Of a DNA stretch of 15,811 bases, positions 12,777 through 15,811 are shown one piece after another. This DNA comes from Firmicutes bacterium UBA1393 (lineage in GTDB: Bacteria; Bacillota; DTU025): positions 1 through 15,811 of the forward strand of contig DBQN01000016.1 of NCBI GenBank assembly GCA_002305255.1, in the 5' to 3' direction. A program made the translations under genes and the position numbers. The notes beneath the pieces were generated by a model. The model was given only the letters and a program-made list of their open reading frames with translations. It ran no database searches and was not told the DNA's origin. How positions within the stretch are numbered: position 1 is the first letter of the stretch; each line of letters begins with the position of its first letter.

Positions 12777-13903
12777 CACTGAACCCTCCCTGGCCAGTCC
12801 GCCTTCTTGCCTCGGTCCTTCGCCTCGTAGTAAGCACGATTTTCACGGGCAGCCACGCTGCGCCACCTGTTCTCCTCACGGCCAAGGGTGTTCTGCTGGC
12901 TCCGCACCTCGCGCAATTTCTCGCGCACCGCGTCGCGCTCCTCGCCCTGAGGTAATACGGCCAATTGTTGCTCGAGTTTGCGGCGCTGTCTCCGGAGGGC
13001 AGCCTGCTCCTGCTGGCGCTCGTAGGCAGCCTTGTCCGCTTCTGAGCGACGATCATCAAACGGCCGGTTGCTGGCGGCACGCGTAGCCTCTGGATCCGGG
13101 TCTCCCTCAAGCACATAGACACCGATTCGGTGCCGGCAGCGCGGATGCATCGACATGTAGCCCTTCGAGAAGCCCGGCACACTGGCCAATGTCGGGTATC
13201 CTGGGGTCTTGCCCTCCCGAGAATACGTCCGCCCTTCATAGGGAGCGCAGATCGGGCACCCCGCCCTGTGCTCCGACATCCGCACCAGGTCGTGGCCCAT
13301 GCTGCTCAGCTGCGTCAAGAGTCCAGTGTTCTGAGCCTCGGCCGTCACAGACCGGATCACCATGTCCGCATAGCTGTCCAGCGTCCACTCCCGGCCCCTC
13401 GAGTCCCGAAACGCCGTAAGGCCCTCATCAGCCAGCCGTCGAGAAAAGCTCTTCTCTGCCTGCCGTATCGTCTGGCCGGTGGATGTCTTATCGAGCACGG
13501 CCTCGAGCTGGGCTCGCCTCCAATGGTCTCGGACACGGCGCCCCACAAACTGGGTAGCGTCATGCAGATCATCAATGAGCGACTCCACAAGTATCTGCAC
13601 TGCATGCTGATGAACCTTGACCATGGCCGGGGCAATGATGCCTGCGCCGCCTCCGCGGGATCCAAGGGCGGCCGCGGCCTCCTTCACTGCCTCTCCATAC
13701 GCCTGCGGTATGACGTGGCGCGCCCACCGCTCCGATGTGGCATCTAGTTCCTGCAGTAGGTTCCTCACATCGCGGGCCAGCGCTTCATCGAATGCCGTAG
13801 AGCGATTCTGGGTTTGCTTGGCTACGATCCGCTTGAGGAGTTCGATGTATGCCTCCCTGTAGACGGTAACCAGAGCATCAATGGCCGGGCTGGGATCGAA
13901 CAT
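12776..13903 (-). CDS. Minor head protein (minor capsid protein 2 / SPP1 gp7-like)
   Basis: A 375-residue protein. Start: ATG at 13903, directly preceded by an in-frame TGA; the ribosome site (GGTGAT) is weak, so it may depend on coupling to the portal 16 nt upstream. Residues 1-190 are helical. Residues 208-262 hold the family signature: H212, C216-x-x-C219, then FSKGYMSMHPRCRH with H253, C256 and H258, a likely metal-binding knot shared by minor capsid 2 and Mu gpF-like proteins. Residues 275-375 are a basic/acidic coiled coil (RRQRRKLEQQLAVLP, EERDAVREKLREVRSQQN). These proteins bind the portal inside the head and may be ejected with the DNA. Family members vary much in length, and the coiled-coil tail here is on the long side. 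Confidence 0.85.
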   Translation of the reverse strand: MFDPSPAIDALVTVYREAYIELLKRIVAKQTQNRSTAFDEALARDVRNLLQELDATSERWARHVIPQAYGEAVKEAAAALGSRGGGAGIIAPAMVKVHQHAVQILVESLIDDLHDATQFVGRRVRDHWRRAQLEAVLDKTSTGQTIRQAEKSFSRRLADEGLTAFRDSRGREWTLDSYADMVIRSVTAEAQNTGLLTQLSSMGHDLVRMSEHRAGCPICAPYEGRTYSREGKTPGYPTLASVPGFSKGYMSMHPRCRHRIGVYVLEGDPDPEATRAASNRPFDDRRSEADKAAYERQQEQAALRRQRRKLEQQLAVLPQGEERDAVREKLREVRSQQNTLGREENRWRSVAARENRAYYEAKDRGKKADWPGRVQ

Positions 13904-13919
13904 TCATCCATCACCAACC

Positions 13920-15401
13920 CTAGAGCCCTGGTGACTCGGGCTCGCCTGTGCCGCCGAGGATGCTGGTTATGTCGACTGGCGTCCACGTCCCAGGCGCTGC
14001 TGCCATGTCCATGTCGGAGCCAATTTCGGCCAGCTCATCCTCGAGCGCCTGTCTCGAGAGGCGCTGCAGTTGCCGGACTGCCGTGCGCCGGCTCATGACG
14101 CCGGCCTGGACGCCGAGGGCGACCACTTCGGTCTCCTCCATCTCGTCATCAGGGAGGCCATCGCGCCAGGCGATCTCGATGTCGGGGATGTCGAAACTCT
14201 GACCCCCGCGCTCGGATTCAAGCATGAGCGCCGCCTTGAGCACCTGCTTGAGAGCCTCGTCGAAGTAGCGCTTCTTGCGATTGACTTTGGCCAGTATGCG
14301 CAAGAGCCGGAACTTAAGCGCCCTGCCACTCTCGGCCACGCCCGCCTTGCCCATGCCGAATGCGTCGGGCGACGTCTCCGTCACCATGAACGCCATCTCG
14401 ACTATCTTGTCGATCTGGGTGAACGCCGCCGAGAGCTGCGCGTCCCACACGAGGTAGCGCGGCAGGTTACCGCTGGGGTTGTTCGTGAGATCTACCTCGA
14501 TCACATCCAGCGCTTCTTTCTCGATGTAGTAACGCTGGGTCGCAGGATCGAGCTTCATGAGCCCCGGCGGGAGAATGAGCTTCGGGTTCTCGTGCTTGTC
14601 GAGCACGCGTGAGACACGGCTGAGCCTGTTGTTGAGCTCATCCACCAGGCTGTCCAGCCCCTCATAGTCCGAGATGCCGCGCCAGTCATCGTCCAGTCTC
14701 CAGTTCGGCACGTACCAGACCAGCAGACCAGGATAGCCAGTGTCCTCCTCCTCCGGCACGTTCGCATACTCGGGGAGGGTCGAGAGCTTCATCTGCGCCG
14801 CAAGTTCGCCGCGCTCGATACGCCACAGCTCGTGGCGTATCCGGCCCGGGAGGTGTATCTCGCGACAGAGATATTTCTCCTTCGCGAGCTCGCGCTCCCA
14901 GGCGATCACCGCGCCCTTCATGATGCGGCAGTCGTCGGGCTCGAACTCGGGGAAGAACAGGGCCGGATTCACCGCAGTGATGATCGACTCTGCACGCTCC
15001 AAGTATGCGTAGCGCTTGCCGTATCGCAGCTTGTAGACGCAGTCACCGCGGGCGCTGGCCCCGACGCTCATCTCGTAGTCGAGCGTGTGCAAGCCGTTAT
15101 TGCGCACGATGGAGTCGAGCGCCACCTGCGCTGGCGAGCCGTCATCGCCCGCCTGGAACGCCGGGTCCTCACCAAAGAGCAGGTCAGCGCAGACCAAGCT
15201 CACGAGCTTCGGAAAGTTCGCCACGATGTAGACGATGGACTGGTCCGGCGACTTGTCGAGCCACTGCTGCACGCGCTTGAAGGCCTCGTCATGCCTACCC
15301 CGCAGGAGCAGCCTGTTGTGCTGGTAGGACTCGATGCGCGCCGCGTGTTCCTCGGGCGGCCACTTATCGCCCTTCTTGACTTCGAGAATCGACATGCACA
15401 T
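13920..15401 (-). CDS. Portal protein (SPP1 gp6-like)
   Basis: This forms the dodecameric portal through which DNA enters. Several starts are in frame. ATG at 15401 overlaps the terminase stop (TGATG); ATG at 15395 has GGTGA 5 nt upstream; ATG at 15407 has no room for a site. I list 15401 (493 residues). N-terminal helix EHAARIESYQHNRLLLRGRH and PKLVSLVCADLLFGEDP are typical of the SPP1-type portals, as are TGYPGLLVWYVPNWR and SDYEGLDSLVDELNNRLSRV with the wing helices. Residues about 335-400 (SGRALKFRLLRILAKVNRKKRYF) are the stem/tunnel region. The C-terminus (PDDEMEETEVVALGV, MSRRTAVRQLQRLS) is the crown helix bundle. Length is close to SPP1 gp6. It lies between terminase and minor head genes, as expected. 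Confidence 0.9.
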   Translation of the reverse strand: MCMSILEVKKGDKWPPEEHAARIESYQHNRLLLRGRHDEAFKRVQQWLDKSPDQSIVYIVANFPKLVSLVCADLLFGEDPAFQAGDDGSPAQVALDSIVRNNGLHTLDYEMSVGASARGDCVYKLRYGKRYAYLERAESIITAVNPALFFPEFEPDDCRIMKGAVIAWERELAKEKYLCREIHLPGRIRHELWRIERGELAAQMKLSTLPEYANVPEEEDTGYPGLLVWYVPNWRLDDDWRGISDYEGLDSLVDELNNRLSRVSRVLDKHENPKLILPPGLMKLDPATQRYYIEKEALDVIEVDLTNNPSGNLPRYLVWDAQLSAAFTQIDKIVEMAFMVTETSPDAFGMGKAGVAESGRALKFRLLRILAKVNRKKRYFDEALKQVLKAALMLESERGGQSFDIPDIEIAWRDGLPDDEMEETEVVALGVQAGVMSRRTAVRQLQRLSRQALEDELAEIGSDMDMAAAPGTWTPVDITSILGGTGEPESPGL

Positions 15402-15811
15402 CACCATCCCGCTGGCCGCTGGCCGTATGCTCTCGTCATCGGAGTTGCCATGCGCAGCAGCGCCTGGCTCATCGCGTCGACCTGGTCATCGTGCGCCCCA
15501 TTGGGAAACGCGGCGCATTCCTCAACGAAATCGCTGACCCACGCGGTTAGCGTCGGATCGGGCAGATACACGTTGCCCGCCTCGATCTGAGGCGACACCG
15601 CTGACACGCGAGCGGCCTTTGAGCCTTGCGGCTCCACGGCGATGAGGCCCGGTATCTCGCGGCGCAGCGTCGCGATGATGGCGGGACCGTTGGCCTTATC
15701 CTCGATGAGGATAGCCCGCGCCGCTGGCCACCTGACCGCCATGGTACGCACTGCCGCGAGCGAGGCCGGAAAGTCGAGCCGCGCGCGCAGCTGGTCGAGC
15801 AGATAGCGGTC
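15401..15811 (-). CDS. Terminase large subunit, C-terminal nuclease domain (5' end outside window)
   Basis: The minus frame is open from 15811 to a TGA at 15403-15401, giving 136 residues of the C-terminus. It is the RNase H-like nuclease that cuts the concatemer at packaging start and end. The sequence holds ILIEDKANGPAII with an acidic residue pair (E-D) at the position of the second catalytic acid, then VEPQGSKAARV, a beta strand with NVYLPDP, and the third acid in the AHDDQVDAMSQALL motif. These are classic Terminase_6C features. The ATPase half and the first catalytic acid lie beyond the window. It ends TGATG into the portal gene, so the two are translationally coupled. The last 20 residues after SQALL are short and basic. 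Confidence 0.9.
   Translation of the reverse strand, partial: DRYLLDQLRARLDFPASLAAVRTMAVRWPAARAILIEDKANGPAIIATLRREIPGLIAVEPQGSKAARVSAVSPQIEAGNVYLPDPTLTAWVSDFVEECAAFPNGAHDDQVDAMSQALLRMATPMTRAYGQRPAGW

Overview
The window is part of the virion-structure module of a tailed phage or prophage with a long, probably non-contractile (siphovirus-type) tail. The DNA is GC-rich (over 60% by eye). Almost every gene is on the minus strand, so transcription runs from base 15811 down to base 1. Genes are tightly packed with 1-29 nt overlaps and strong GGAGGTG-type ribosome sites. The protein set (SPP1 gp6-like portal, minor capsid protein 2 type head protein, GP20-type scaffold, lambda gpE-like capsid) is a mosaic common in phages of high-GC Gram-positive or environmental thermophilic bacteria. 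The host cannot be fixed from this window. No integrase, lysis, replication, tRNA or CRISPR feature is visible, so phage versus prophage is open.

In order of transcription: the C-terminal nuclease half of the large terminase (15811-15401, cut by the window), portal (15401-13920), minor head protein (13903-12776), a possible 27-residue coupled peptide, a gene on the opposite strand (12432-12719, plus), scaffold (12328-11666), head decoration protein carrying an inserted domain (11655-10885), major capsid protein (10868-9831), a hairpin, then the connector set: adaptor (9755-9378), head closure (9381-9061), gp10-like minor capsid/tail completion (9070-8645) and tail terminator (8637-8206). A small zinc-ribbon protein (8201-7923) precedes two tail tube proteins that look like paralogs of each other (7951-7220 and 7194-6784). 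A second hairpin follows, then the tail assembly chaperone with a -1 frameshift extension (6714-6056), the giant tape measure protein (6043-1064), a small distal tail protein (1051-671) and the first 223 residues of a tail hub protein (669-1, cut by the window).

Together these genes package DNA (terminase, portal), build and stabilise the head (scaffold, capsid, decoration, minor head protein), join head to tail (adaptor, closure, terminator) and assemble a tail whose length is set by the tape measure. The most striking feature is inside the tape measure: 23 perfectly phased tandem units of 29 residues (87 bp each, 2001 bp in all). At 1.5 Å per helical residue one unit spans about 43.5 Å, close to one ring of a siphophage tail tube. 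Other points of interest are the frameshift signal with its GC hairpin, the tube-protein pair, the domain inserted in the decoration protein, the opposite-strand gene between minor head and scaffold genes, and U-tract-less hairpins directly after the capsid and tube genes.
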